Source: Calliopum simillimum (lineage: Eukaryota; Arthropoda; Insecta; Diptera; Lauxaniidae). From it: a stretch of 64,000 nucleotides of DNA. Positions 36,181 through 48,359 of the stretch are shown here, in pieces. Within the stretch, counting starts at the first letter, position 1; every line of letters starts with the position of its first letter. The notes beneath the pieces were generated by a model, which saw only the letters and a list, made by a program, of their open reading frames with translations, made no database searches and was not told where the DNA came from. The stretch covers positions 40,675,948 to 40,739,947 of the forward strand of contig OX638370.1 in NCBI GenBank assembly GCA_951812925.1, written 5' to 3'. Position numbers and translations under genes: made by a program.

Positions 36181-37734
36181 TAATTTAATAATGGTTCAGA
36201 TTCGAAGTGTCGTACAATCTCGAAAAGTTTTGCAACTTTTGAGCTGGAATTGAACAGTTTCTCTTCCAAATATAAAAACACACCTTCAACTACAAAAACA
36301 TATTTTGGCAACTCTGTGTTGTATTTCAAATCTTGGCAACGCGTTACTGCAACGTTCAATTGATTTTGCATGCATTCGCTTCAGTGAGTCTGTGTATGAC
36401 AACTTATTTGATATTTAAAAATACATACTACCACTTATATCACAATGTAAACACTGTGTGGTATTATAATTAGAAAAAATACTTTTGCTCAGAGATTTTT
36501 ACAATATTCGCCATTGATGCTGGAGCAGTTGTTTGTGTGCGTGCTGCTGTATTTTTGGCTTACGTTAAAGTGATGATGTCATTATTTATTGATTAGTGAA
36601 AACGTTGTTATTTTTGATCTGCTATTTTTGTTCTATCGTTCTTTGTTCTACAGTATATAGTTATATGTACCTTCACTAATTTTGTTACGTTTGTCTATAT
36701 TTATAAATATTTTTTTTTTTTTTTTTTGCAAGCCCATTCATAATAAGAATTTTTGTGTGTATTCGGTCACATGATGTGACGATTACACGTGATTTTTTGT
36801 TACAAGCTTAATTAAAACATTGTAGCCAAATAAGAAGTTGAATAAAATTTTACATAGTATGTACATACTCATGCAACTTAGTATAATAAAAACACTTTCT
36901 GCGAATGGTATACATACTTATAAATATGTACTTATGTTATATTACTTAAATATTAAGGTTATTCTTGAGTCCTCTGACTCTGTCAAAGAAATAAAATTTC
37001 AGAATTATTGATTTTAATTATAAATTCCCAATTCGTCTCACATTTGATACTTCTCATACAATGCCCATGTAATATTAAGTATGTCCAGCACATCATGATA
37101 AAAAAATCTTGAAAAGGGTTAATTTGACCCTTTCGAAACTTTGCAAGAAGAAAATATGATGAAGCGAAATAAAGGAAAGAACAACAAACAAATTGAAACT
37201 TTTGATTAGCATAACAAAAATACAAAAACAATTTAACTGAAGTATCCTCATTTCATGACTCCTTTTTATGTCAGTTAACTAAAGATATGTAATTAGCAAA
37301 CGCCCACAAGTATGCTACGTTAATTTTGCTAACGACATGCGGTTACTAAGCTATATATTTACGAGAAAAACTTAAACTCTTTCTTTTTATTTGCGTACAA
37401 AAGCTTCTGTATTTTGCTTTAATTGATGTATGGTTATTTTTAGTAAGATTGAAAACGCCTTCTCATCACAGTTGACATTTGGAAATTTGCGATTGGTGAA
37501 AAATTTATAAATTTAAATTATATTTAAAATGTATGCTAGTATACAGATATTTCAAATGATCTAAGTATATTAAGTTTATTTATAATTTTTGGAATTTTTT
37601 TGCATTTTTTGCTTTCAATATTGTTTTAATTTTTCAGTATTTGTTTGATTTTATCAATATTTCTTGGCATTTTCAACTTTAAGTATCTAAATTTTCCGAT
37701 TTTGCTTCTTGTTTTTTTCATTATAGATGGAGAG
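36181..37734. other. Non-coding DNA, nothing recognised
   Basis: AT-rich and unique-looking, with a T17 run (36711-36727). ORFs at 36177-36371 and 36983-37231 are short, minus-strand and without recognisable features; the first overlaps the helentron-like tail. Confidence 0.4.
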
Positions 37735-38290
37735 CCAGCATCTGGCTGACCTTCCCCAAGTATCAAAGCTGAAATTTTTTATGGGTATTCTTCAAACTTT
37801 GAAAGGTGGTGCCTTCATGAGATATTGGGTGCAATAGGTCGAGAACATCAGTTTTCTGCAAATGTCTCGCTAAGGATTATTTCTACAAAGGAGATTTGGT
37901 ACACAATTTCGTGGCTCAGAAAATTTCTTTTAGAAAAGTTGCACCAGTTGTTTTCGTATGACTTACAGTTAAGAAGATATTCAATTTTAAGTTATTATCT
38001 GGACCTTTAGCAGCTGATTTCTCCCGAAGGCACCACCTTTCAAGATTTGATCAGACAAAAGTTCATACCCACTGTTCGCACACACAAAAAAATTCAGTCC
38101 TGATGCTATGAGTAGGACATGCGGACTAGTTCAAATAGGATATCTCCTATGGGTCTTACGAAAACAACTAGTGCAACTTCAAAATTGTGGAGGACTATTT
38201 TTATGTAAATGTAACCCTCAGCGAGATATTTGATTTTCTCAACCTTTTGCGCCCAACATTTCACGAAGGCAACACCTAAGTCGAGATAAT
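37735..38290. repeat. Imperfect fold-back with a third internal arm copy
   Basis: GGGTATTCTTCAAACTTTGAAAGGTGGTGCCTTC (37780-37815) is mirrored by GAAGGCACCACCTTTCAAG..GTTCATACCCACT (38029-38072). A second mirrored stretch, TTGCACCAGTTGTTTTCGTA (37939) against ACGAAAACAACTAGTGCAA (about 38158-38176), continues through GCGCCCAACATTTC..GAAGGCAACACC to 38285. It is an old, rearranged inverted-repeat element. The 61-codon ORF within it (37825-38010) is not believed. Confidence 0.7.
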
Positions 38291-38330
38291 AAAATTCTCC
38301 GGGATTTTAGTCCTACATATAAAATTCTCT

Positions 38331-38381
38331 ATTGGTATAATTCTTCTATTGGTAAAATTCTTCTATTGGTATAATCGCCAT
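38331..38381 (+). repeat. 17-bp tandem repeat, three copies
   Basis: Units of the type CTATTGGTAWAATTCTT are repeated three times. Simple slippage repeat. Confidence 0.7.
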
Positions 38382-38810
38382 GGCTCTCTGATTTCTTGTT
38401 CCAGAGACATAAGGGTGTCCCAAAGTTTACGCAATATTTGAACTTAGCGCCATTTGTGCGGTGAAGCGTTATAAGCCAAAAAAATTATTTGACAATTGAT
38501 GCTTCAAGATTAATAAAAATGTATGAAAAGAGGAGAACTAACGCTGCATCAATGAAATTTAGCCACATTATTGAAAAGTAGTTAATCAGTTTTTAGGCTC
38601 TCCTAATAAATTGCCAATTTCGAGTTAGGTTGTTTTGTCAAAAGTCCACAGATATGTATATGTATGTATATGTGATGCAGTTGTGTCTCTGTCCAAAGTT
38701 TTTTTTAAAGTGTCCATATTTTTGTGTTTATTATCTTTTTTAGATTTTTTTCAAAAATTTACGGAATGCTCAGCGTTTTTGACTTTGTTTCCAAATTTAC
38801 TGAAACTAAA

Positions 38811-41800
38811 TAGAATCAACTAATGGTCAAAATTTGGCACTCTTGCTTAAGTACTTTTTTTTTTGGTATTTGGTACAATATAGAAAAACTCATTTATCAT
38901 CCCTGGTACAATGACAAACGAAAAGAATACAAAAGACGTGCAAACAGTACCAATCAATTTTTTGTCTTTTTCTTTGTGCTGTATCCTCTTTTCAGCTCTG
39001 TGTGACCGCGTATTTTGTCTTTGTTAATATTGAAAAATTTGCATTTAATTTTACCTGGCTTTATTGAAAAGTATTAAAATAATTTTAACTTTGTGCACAT
39101 TTACACACACATTTACACACAATTACCTTTCTAATGGTGCATTATTCAAAGTCGTGCCTCATTTCTAACATAGCAAAAAAGGTAGGACAAATTTCCATCA
39201 TGCGTAGTAATATATAGATTTTTTACTTTATCAACATTTTCAAATTTGTCAACATTTTTTGACTTTTCATAGCAAATATTTCGGTATTATCTATATTTGT
39301 ATTTAAGTTCTTACCTTGTATTATTTCTTAACAACTGAACACTTTACGTCAATTTGCGCAATAATATTGTACAAAATTTTTAATTGATTGACATGTTTTT
39401 TTACTTTTGGCCTGAAATGTCCGATTGTGCGTATTTACACAAAAAACAGAGTGGCATTTTATTCTTCGATTTGTTTTGCCTTTGAAACTTTAACAATACA
39501 ATATTAAAATAGTCCTTTTTAACCTATGTACATACATATATGCGCAGTATTTTGTTTTAACCACACATCTCACAAACGCATATAAAAAGGTCGCAAATAA
39601 AAAGGTAGGTTTGCATAAAATATCAAGCATATATAGAAATGTATACTTGTATATGTATATTCAATATATAATACGTAGATAAAAACATCAGAATTATTCA
39701 TAAGATAACAGAGTAATGTTTTGTAGCAAAATAGGAATTTATTATTAGATGAAAAAATAAGAAATAGTATCTAGTTCTTTATATAAAATATGATGCAGAG
39801 ATTAGTAAGAATTCATTATAGTAGTAGTCAATATGGATATGTAGCACTTTAGCTTGGTAGCCTATATCAAAGATTTTACATGATGCACCAAACAGAATAA
39901 TTTTAACACCCATATGTGTGTTGGTCATATAAGCGGACTCCGTTTTTTTGTAAAATTTCTGAAACAGTTTTTGAAGTTGAAGAAAACGCTATGTTTTGGC
40001 TACAGGAAAAGCTGAAACTCTTTTTTTAATGGCATCAAATAGCTACACTCTTCCTTATCAAATTATAACTTAAAATTTTTCTAATAGGACTCGTTCTTTC
40101 CGAGTTAAGATCCATTGAAGAAAAGGTATTTCAAAAGTCATACAAAGGACAAAATTATTTTATTATCGATAAACCGATTTATGTCCAAAAAACATTCAAA
40201 ATGAGTTAAAGCTTGCTGCAGGATATCAAATTGAATGGGGCTGAAATTCTTTCTCTTCAAAGAATTATAACTCGGAAAGTAAGAGTTTTATTGGAAAGTT
40301 CGAAGGTATACTTTGATAAAAAAGAGTGCGGGTATTCGATGTCACTAAAATAAAAAAAAAAACATTTCCTGTAGCTACGCCATAAGCCTGAAAACAGCGT
40401 TATCTCAAAATTTTACAGGTATATAGACTTTTCTGAGGACGCAGTCGGATGTAGTTTCAAAAAGTCCATAAGACTGCATAGTTGATTATTTTTCAAAATA
40501 TTTGCCAAGACGATCGATATCTATACCTACTTCTGCATAAGTTTTAACAAATTGGTACAGCATTCTTTCCACAATAATTATATCGTATTTGTTTATCCTG
40601 CTTTTGGCGGGATACTACTGCTTTTTGATGCTTTTTTTTACAAAAAAAATCCACCTGCTTTTTGCAGAATACTCCTGATTTTTTTAAATCAAAACTATCA
40701 CCTGCGTTATCTTTTGAAAAATATCTTTCTGGTCCATTTTTCCTGCTTATTACTTAAACCTGCCACCTGCGTTTTTGTTTGAAAACCTGTTTTTGTTTAT
40801 CCTGTTTTTTTATTATCAAACCTGTCATCTGCATTTTCGTTTGAAAAACCTGTTTTTTGTTCAATTTGTCCTGCTTTTGGCAGAATATACTGCTTTTTTA
40901 TACTGAAGCCTGCCACCTAAATTTTTGTTTGAAAACCTGTTTTTCTTTGGTCCTCTTGTCTTGCTTTTTGCAGCAGACTCCTGTTTTTCTAATATCAAAA
41001 GTGTCATCTGTGTTTTCGCTCAAAAAACCTGTGTTTTGTTCAATTTGTCCTGCTTTTGGCAGAATGTACCGCATTTTTATACTGAAACCTGCCACTTGAG
41101 TTTTTGTTTGAAAATCTGTTTTTCTGATCCTCTTGACTTGCTTTTGGCAGGAGACTCCTGCTTTTTTACTATAAAAACTGTCACTTGTGTTTTCGCTCGA
41201 AAAGCCTGTTTTTTATTCAATTTGTCCAACTTTCAGCAGAATACTTTTGCTTTTTTACTATCTGCCACCTTCATTTTCGTTTGAAAAACATGTTTTTTGT
41301 TCCATTTGTCCTGCTTTTGGCAGAATACACTGCTTTTTTATACTAACGCCTGCCACTTGTTTACTTATGCAAAAGCCTGCCACCTGCGGTATTCTTTTTA
41401 GTAAATAACTATCCTGTCAAAGCTTCAGTTTTCTAAATATAAGGACCCCTGTCAAATGTTAGTTTTTGGTTAATTTTTCTTGCTTTTTGATCAAATAGAG
41501 ATTGTCACATTGAGTATCATTTGAACTAAAATTTTATGTAAATCAACCGCTTAATCCGGTGTCTTTAACCTACATATTGCTACGCAAGACAAAAATTTGT
41601 CCTACCTTTTTTGCTATGTTAGAAATGAGGCACGACTTTAAATTATGCACCATTAGAAAGGTATTTGTATGTAAATGTGCACAAAGTTAAAATTATTTTA
41701 ATATTTTACTACTAAGCCAGGTAAAATCAAATGAAAATTTTTAAATATTAACAACAACAAAATATGCGGTCACACAGAGCTGAAAAGAGGATACAGCACA

Positions 41801-41998
41801 AAGAAAAACACAAAAAGCTGACTGACACTAACTTTATGTTTTTTGTATTCTTTTCGTCTCACATTTCTCATTGTACCAGGGATGATAAATGAGCTCATCT
41901 ATTTTGTACCAAATAGCAAAAAAGTACTAGAACTGTTCAAAAAGTACCGAAATTATTTAATTCATTTGTGGTCAAATTTTAACCATTGGTCGATTCTA
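38811..41998. mobile_element. 3.2-kb element with about 410-bp inverted arms
   Basis: The left arm 38811-39222 and right arm 41575-41998 are inverse copies. Landmarks are TAGAATC..AATGGT outside, then ATTTATCATCCCTGGTACAATG, AGCTC/GTGTGACCGC, TTTGTGCACATTTAC, ACCTTTCTAATGGTGCAT, GTCGTGCCTCATTTCTAAC and GGTAGGACAAAT inside. The 2.35-kb middle holds no transposase; its ORFs are short, and its right half is a tandem repeat array (40560-41410). This resembles Drosophila foldback-type architecture, though the repeats are in the middle and not in the arms. A diverged solo arm is at 5137-5510, so the family is present at least twice. Confidence 0.8.
40560..41410 (+). repeat. Degenerate ~89/178-bp tandem repeat inside the inverted-repeat element
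   Basis: The phrase CAATTTGTCCTGCTTTTGGCAGAAT recurs at about 40862, 41041 and 41219-41221 (spacing 177-179), with alternate half-units (TCTTGCTTTTTGCAGCAGAC, CTTGACTTGCTTTTGGCAGG) between them. Other shared words are CCTGCCACCTG, GTTTGAAAACCTG and TTTTCGCTCAAAAA. The ORFs here (40552-41408), rich in Phe/Cys, are repeat translations in shifting frames and are not genes. Confidence 0.85.
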
Positions 41999-42001
41999 GT
42001 C

Positions 42002-42644
42002 ATTATTCAATGGCAAAATTAGGACTTACTTTGTGCCGATATATGCTAGTTTGTATTGCTATTATGAAGAATTATCTTGTATAGCTGCTTTCTTTGGCAC
42101 GTCCAGATGAAATTTTGAATAAGGAATAATTGTGTCAAACATTACGTTGAATATATTTTGCTGGTAAATATCGGATGCATGAATAGCAATCCATGAATTG
42201 TATAATTTCTTGTGTGAAGCATTGGATTTTTTTTTTTATTTTTTGCTCTCTTTTGTTTTTTTTTTTTTTCTTAGTTTGAAAAACAATTATTTTTGTCCTT
42301 TGCTATCCAGGTAGTCCTTTTTTTGTTGTTCATTTTATTGTTGCTGTTATCTGCAGTTATTTGTGCTCGTTAAATGTGCGCTTGTTGAGAAATGTTAAAA
42401 ATAGAAAGAATACAGAAGAAAATACTAAGAAACACATAAGTACATACATACATACATACTATGTGTATGTACATACATACTTAGGTATAAAAAAAAATTA
42501 CATGAAAAAAAGACGAGCAGCAAAACAATAGCAAAATCTAGCAAAAATTATTATTATGGTGTCGTAGTAAGTTTTCTAAAAATTGCTTTAATTTTTTGCA
42601 CAGTTTTCTTGTATTTCTAAAAAAATATATATATAATATATATT
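42002..42644. other. Non-coding DNA with T-runs and CATA microsatellite
   Basis: T-rich runs at 42228-42270, CATACATACATACATAC..ATGTACATACATAC (42443-42480), and an AT dinucleotide stretch (42625-42643) into which the next element is inserted. No gene seen. Confidence 0.45.
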
Positions 42645-43271
42645 AGGGTGGGCCAAATTGTATGGAGGAAATTTTATAGACCTCGGCTACCCCCCTATGT
42701 GAAAGTTCATTCAATTCTATGGATATATGCCCAAAGAACTATATCTCTGCGTTCAACTTTAGTTCGGCGCATTTTTGATCGAAAATTGTACCTTTCATCA
42801 ATATTTTTTTTTGTTTTCATACTAAATTTTACAAATTTTTATAAAGACAAAAGTAATGTCATTATATGATTTAGATGGTATTCTGTCAGTAATCAATTAC
42901 ATTGGGTTCTGTTTACATAAAAAGTTTACTTGATAAAGTGAAATTGATGCTATACATTTAAAAAAAATGATATGGGTCAAATAGCCGATAATTATGACCG
43001 ACTTTCAAAATAAACGATTCATATTTTTGGATGAATTTTTTCAATCAAAATACTAACCTATGCTGAAAGTTCATTCAATTCTATGAATATTTGCCCAAGG
43101 AAGTTTATTTCGGCGCATTTTCGATTGAAAATTTTACATTAATTTTCAATTGAAAATGCGCCGAACTAAAGTTGAACGCAGCGGTATAGTTCCTTGGGCA
43201 AATATTCATAGAATTGAATGAACTTTCACATAGGGGGGTAGCCGAGATCAGTTTTCAAATCGGCCCACCCA
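42645..43271. mobile_element. AGGGTGGGCC fold-back element (0.63 kb)
   Basis: The left end AGGGTGGGCCAAATTG.. with CTCGGCTACCCCCCTATGTG and GTTCATTCAATTCTATG is mirrored at the right end (CATAGAATTGAATGAAC, CACATAGGGGGGTAGCCGAG, GGCCCACCC). A third partial copy of the arm (about 43063-43125), in the left-arm orientation, sits next to the right arm and forms a tight inner hairpin with it (AATTTTC..GAAAATT, 43120-43160). It sits in an (AT)n tract, so a target duplication cannot be seen. The interior is related to 19150-19300. Confidence 0.85.
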
Positions 43272-43989
43272 AATATATATATATATATAATAGCCATAAA
43301 ATGTGCATAAATTGAGGAAAAACGTCCGAAAGCTCAAACGAAAATATCTATGAAAAAGTCAAATAAATTATTCATACAAAAGGTTAAAAAACTGACTCGT
43401 TATAAATATTTAAAAAGAAAAATATTGATAAAGCCCATAAATGTTGTAAAAGGCAGTTAATATTGCAAAAGTCATAAGACCAAATCGTACAGTTTTAAAG
43501 TTTTTATCAATTATAGTACAAGTCACGCATGAAAAAGTCTTTCCGAAAACACTGGAGCAAAAACAAAACGAAGCCTTGACAATTGATTTAAAATACTTAA
43601 CGACATTCCATTCCATTTATGATGATGTTTTGACAAGAATTGGTTGGGCATTTTTCAGTGCCTATTTTTATTTTGAAATTATTGCTTTAACTGCTTTTGC
43701 TATTTATATACGAAATTACGCTGTACATACTCAATTATTTAAATGTTTTCGAGAATATGCGATGTTAAAAGCTTTTAACAAATTTATTATTTATTATTTG
43801 TTACATGCGCCTGCGAACATGCAACAAAAAATTTACTCAAAAACATAACTTTAAAGCAGCATTTTTTAAAAGAGGTGTGTATATAAAAATTCAATATACG
43901 TATACAATACGAATAAGAATCATATCCATACATTTAAGTTTTTATCCAACAAATTATTGTATAAGCTCGTCATATGAAATGCAACTAAG
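43272..43989. other. Non-coding DNA, no gene supported
   Basis: AT-rich DNA with an (AT)n run at the left edge. ORFs at 43410-43616 (-), 43576-43848 (+) and 43805-44074 (+) overlap each other and have no motif or composition that supports translation. Confidence 0.4.
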
Positions 43990-44233
43990 TAGTAAGGTTG
44001 TAACGTTGATGGTCTGGCCAAAAATTAAATACACTACACATCAGCATTTTAAACATTTAGCTTATATATTCTGAATTCGTTTAGTTTATTTTTTTTTTTT
44101 TTCAGACCTTGCACAAACTCTTTCAAGTACTTATTTGTGCGAAATTTGGTTGTATTACTTCAAATAACGCTTCCGCTGTAGAATTTTGAAAACTTTCAAC
44201 ATATGGATGGTACGGCGTTAGAAAATAACGCCC

Positions 44234-44623
44234 AAGGAAATAACGCCCAAAATAAAAAACAAAATAACGCCCAAAAAATATGAAATAACGCCCAAAATCA
44301 AAAACAAAATAACGACCAAATTATTTTCATATAAATTTGGGCGATAGTCATTTTGGAAATAACGCCCAAAATTTATTTGTATAAAAATAATTTGGGCGTT
44401 ATTTCGTTTTTCGTTTTCAGGCGTTATTTCATTTTTTAAAAATAAAACTAATTAACGCAAAAAAAAAACAAAACAAAGCCCAACTTTTTGGGCGTTATTT
44501 CCAAAATGATTATCGCCAAAATTTATATGAAAATAATTTGGGCGTTATTTCGTTTTTGTTTTTGGGCGTTATTTCATATTTTTTGGGCGTTATTTCGTTT
44601 TTTATTTTGGGCGTTATTTCCTT
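44234..44623. mobile_element. Fold-back built of repeated AAATAACGCCCAA words
   Basis: Arms of about 140 bp (44234-44372 and 44484-44623) are near-perfect inverses. Within each arm the word GAAATAACGCCCAA recurs about five times, separated by short A-rich spacers; the right arm and the loop carry its inverse TTGGGCGTTATTTC. In total about a dozen copies lie in 0.4 kb. It is inserted in the AGTAAGGGTG repeat copy B just before its GGTGGTGCCAC module. It has no coding capacity. The two 60-69-codon ORFs here are repeat translations. Confidence 0.9.
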
Positions 44624-45103
44624 ACGCCTGGTGGTGCCACATCTCCTTGTTCGAATCAATAAGCTTTTTGCTCAGAGCTTTCATTTACTGTCCTTAGTGC
44701 CTGAGTCTAATTTGTTTTAATTATCTCAAAAAACGCTTTCAGCATAGCATTTTAAAACATTTGCTTGCCTGGAAGGTGCCAAGCCCTCTTGTCCAAATTC
44801 ACATAGTTTTTGCGCAAAGCCAGCACTTACTATTTCTGGAATTTGTTTTAAGTTTTATTGCATTATCTTGAATAATGCTCATAAAATTTCACTTTAAATG
44901 TTTTTTTTTTATGGGCGGTAAGCGTATCCGTTGACCAATTTCACTCATTTTCAATACCACGAATTAACTTTTACGGCGAAGATAGTGTATTAAATTTTAT
45001 CAAATTATCTTGCTTGGTTTTCTCGTGAAAAATAATTCCACGCGCAGATAGCCAGACGGACATGTTTATATCGACTCAGAAGGTGACGCTGATCAAGAAT
45101 ATA

Positions 45104-46111
45104 CAAGGTGTATTGCATTAGGTTACGAAGCTTCTGGAAAGTGATAGAAGAGAGCTAGGCAAACAAAATAAATTTCACTTGGAGGGGGGTCTACAATGTA
45201 CCCCTGAGGAGTTATAGGGTTAAAATTGATTTTCTGACTTGTTTTAGAACAAAAAATTTCTTGGATCACCCTAACGTTTTAGAGAAAACATTTCCATCGC
45301 GAAGTTTTAGCTAATTATAACAGCTTTCAGATAATGTATATGGTTTATAGCGTTTAAAAGATTTCACAAAGTTCTGGACCTTTAAAAATGATATTTTAAT
45401 TTTTTTTCCCATTTTTTTGCTTTGGCGGCCATTTTAGTATGAAAAAGGTCCTATTAACACATCATTTTAGAATTTTTTTTAAAATTCTCGTTATATTTCC
45501 TTTAATCCAATGGTACATATTTTATACCCATTCTTTACTTTAAGGTCGGAAAAAAATACTTTTCTATGTAACACACGGGGTACTCACATGCGTTGCGATG
45601 CATATGACTTGCGCGCTACTCTGCTGCTCTTTATTTACTAGAGCCTTCAAACGGAAAAGTTTTTTTTCTGACCTTAATCAAAAAATTGGTATTATAAATG
45701 TATTATCGGATTAAAGGAATTTCAACGAGAAATTTAAAAAAATCTACAAAAAGGTATGTTAATAGGACCTTTTTCATACTAAAAAGGCTACCAAAGTCAA
45801 AAAATGCGAAAAAAAAATAAAGTATCAACTTTAAAGGTGCAGAACTTTATGAAATCCTTTTAAACCCTATGAACCATATACATTGTCTGAAAGCTCTTAC
45901 AATTAGCTAAAACTTCGCTGTAGAAATATTTTCTCTAAAACGTTAGAGTGTTTCAAGAAATTTTTTTTTTCTGAAACAAGTCAGAAAATCAGTTTTAACC
46001 CTATAACTCCTCTGAGGCACATTTTAGACTCCCTCTAGATGCAATTTTTAGTTAGCCTAGGCCTTCTCTATTACCTCCCAAAAGTTTCGTAACCTTATGC
46101 AATACACCCTG
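45104..46111. mobile_element. 1,008-bp fold-back element flanked by TATA
   Basis: The ends CAAGGTGTATTGCATTAGG and (reversed) CAGGGTGTATTGCATAAGG are inverse, and the arms continue for about 465 bp each (45104-45570 and 45650-46111) through CTATAACTCC, TTTTCTGACTTGTTT, ATGTATATGGTT, GGTCCTATTAA, TCCTTTAATCC and GACCTTAA. The loop (about 45575-45645) is GC-richer (GCGTTGCGATGCATATGACTTGCG-type). TATA flanks both sides (45100-45103, 46112-46115), consistent with a TA-type target duplication as in Tc1/mariner-like elements. No transposase. Confidence 0.9.
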
Positions 46112-46199
46112 TATATACTCTCCCATACCTGCTGCGCCTCCTTCTCGGCATTACAAACAGAAGGTAAAGTGAATTTATTCTGGGTGTAGGGTATAAAAA

Positions 46200-48359
46200 G
46201 GCGTATTTTATATGCCGCTATGTATATTAGACTGGATTAAATTCCTATGATTCCCATCGCACCAAAATATTTCCTTTAAAGCAACTGGAAATGAAAATGA
46301 TTTCTATACTGTATCCATTTTCTATCGCCAGTCCCGATAGGGTGCAAAACATCCTTCTTTTTCTCCCGTTGAAGAAACAGTTCACACGTATGAAAACGTT
46401 ATGTACTTCTCTCGGCTTCATCTCATACGGCACCCAATGTCCTTGCTTTTGTATCATTCCTATTGATGTAAGATAGAATTCAAATAAACACTTTTAAAAC
46501 CACAAACATTTCAACAATCATTTATTCTTCGTTCAACTATTCCGTTCTTAAACATTGTCAACATTTTCGCATTTGAAACAACAATTTACGCTTTTAAAGT
46601 TTCAACAATTTTTTACTCGATTCAACTATTTTCCGTTTTATTTAATAAATAACAATTTCGTGTTTAAAACAAAATCGAAAGTTGTTGGAATTATTTCAAG
46701 CAACAAAAATTCTTGAATTAAAACAAAGTTTGTGGAGTTATAATATTTTTTTTTTCGGTGTGTACCTCTTTTTAGTTTTCAAATAGTTTGGGATGCATCG
46801 AATGTTCTCTAAAACGAACCAAATTTCACATGGTGCTTATTTATATCAAAGAGAACATTTTATTGCTGTGGGAGCGCAATTCAAAAAAATCTTTTAAGTT
46901 TAAGACCAGCCTTATGTATATATTGACCTAAAATAGTGCTCAATATTATAATTCCTACACTTCGATTTTGCCAAAGTTTTCAAGATTTTGCTAAAAAAAT
47001 TTAAATTTTTTTTAATTCTTTTTTTTTTTTTTGTGCTTGCCAAGACAGTTAGCAACATAGCAAGCGCTTTTCATGTAGCTTAAAAGGTCTTCATTAAATT
47101 TATGTGCCCTCAGGGCCAAACAGCAACAGACTAAATAAAATGTAAAGCAATTTCTGCTTCGGCATGTGCGGAGTTTTTTCAAATGAAAAATAAATTCAGA
47201 AAATTAACAACATTTTTCGCCAACACGCGTCAGGCAATATTTCAAAAGTAAGTCTAAAAACAAATCCCCTACTATGCCCTGGGGTGGAATGCTGTTTTCA
47301 CAAACGTTCGGTGTGTAATTTTAATTTATTAATAAGCAAGAGACACACATATTTCAGCTGAATTTACCTACTTCTTAAGGACTATGCAAATGCTGCTGAT
47401 TAGTTTTATCATGACGACTGCCTTAAATTATGCAATGAAAATTTTTACCAAGCCATTTGGTAGTGGCAGTGGTATAACTTATTGAATTAAAATGCATAGT
47501 TTTGGGCGGCTGATTTTTGATATTTAATATGAAGTATGAATATTGTTATGAAACAAAAATGCTTCAACTTTTTGGGGCAATTTAATTGCGTATCAAATTT
47601 TCTTTAAGACGGTCGCGCCCATTTATAACCAAAAGTAGAAAAAAGAAATAATTTAATCAAAATTAATAGCAAAAAAGCAATAAACCGTAATAAGAAAAAA
47701 TATAATAAAAACGGGAAAAAAATGATGACATTTGACGTGCGTCAAATGCTAACACAAAAGCATAAAAGCACACACACACACACACATGTATACCAATATT
47801 GCATAAAACTATTTACCAAAATAAATTGAGGGGGAGAATTTATTATTATTTTGTGGTTTTTTTCATATCTGCTTACCTTCCTGCCAACCTTCCTCTGTTA
47901 TTGAAAAAGAAAAACGACTACGAAAGCAATTAACAAAATCAACAGCAACAAAGGCATAAAACACAAACAACAAAAGAAAGTAGCAAAATAACCAGAATTA
48001 CAACAATAACATCATAACTTGTTGCAATAACTTTGCACAATGGTTTGTTTATATGTACGTAAGTGTGTGTGTTTGTATGTGTGTGCATATACATATATAA
48101 ACATGTTGATTTATATCTATTTGACAAGTTTAAATGTCAAAGCAAAAGTTTACATTTTTTGACACCAAAACAAACAAAGTAGATAGAGAAAATGTGGCTA
48201 CACACAGCAAATAAAACATTGTATGTGTCAATGTATTTGTATAGAAATTTTATTTTCCAATTTGCAACTTTAATTTCAATACATACACATAAACAAGCAA
48301 GCTAGCACGAAGGCCCAATAGGAATATTTTTTCGTATGTTACCATAGAACATTTTTATT
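46200..48359. other. Non-coding DNA, no gene recognised
   Basis: AT-rich unique-looking DNA. 47030-47780 is slightly GC-richer. Simple repeats include CACACACACACACA (47771), AACAACAAAAG (47970) and GTGTGTGTGTTTGTATGTGTGTGC (48064). ORFs at 46245-46476 overlap on opposite strands and are not supported. Confidence 0.4.

Larger units (their letters stand above)
43990..46199 (+). repeat. AGTAAGGGTG interspersed repeat, copy B, split by two later insertions
   Basis: The head AGTAAGGTTGTAACG..TGGTCTGGCCAAAAATTAAATAC..TACACATCAG and the tail ACAGAAGGTAAAGTGAATTT..GGGTATAAAA match copies A and C. The repeat body is interrupted by the AACGCCC fold-back (44234-44623) and by the 1,008-bp CAGGGTGTATTG element (45104-46111). 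The insertion sites can be checked against uninterrupted copies A and C, which gives a relative age order. Confidence 0.75.

Noticed and set aside
40552..41408. Overlapping Phe/Cys-rich ORFs of 73-119 codons
   Set aside because: They shift frame with each unit of the 89/178-bp tandem repeat.
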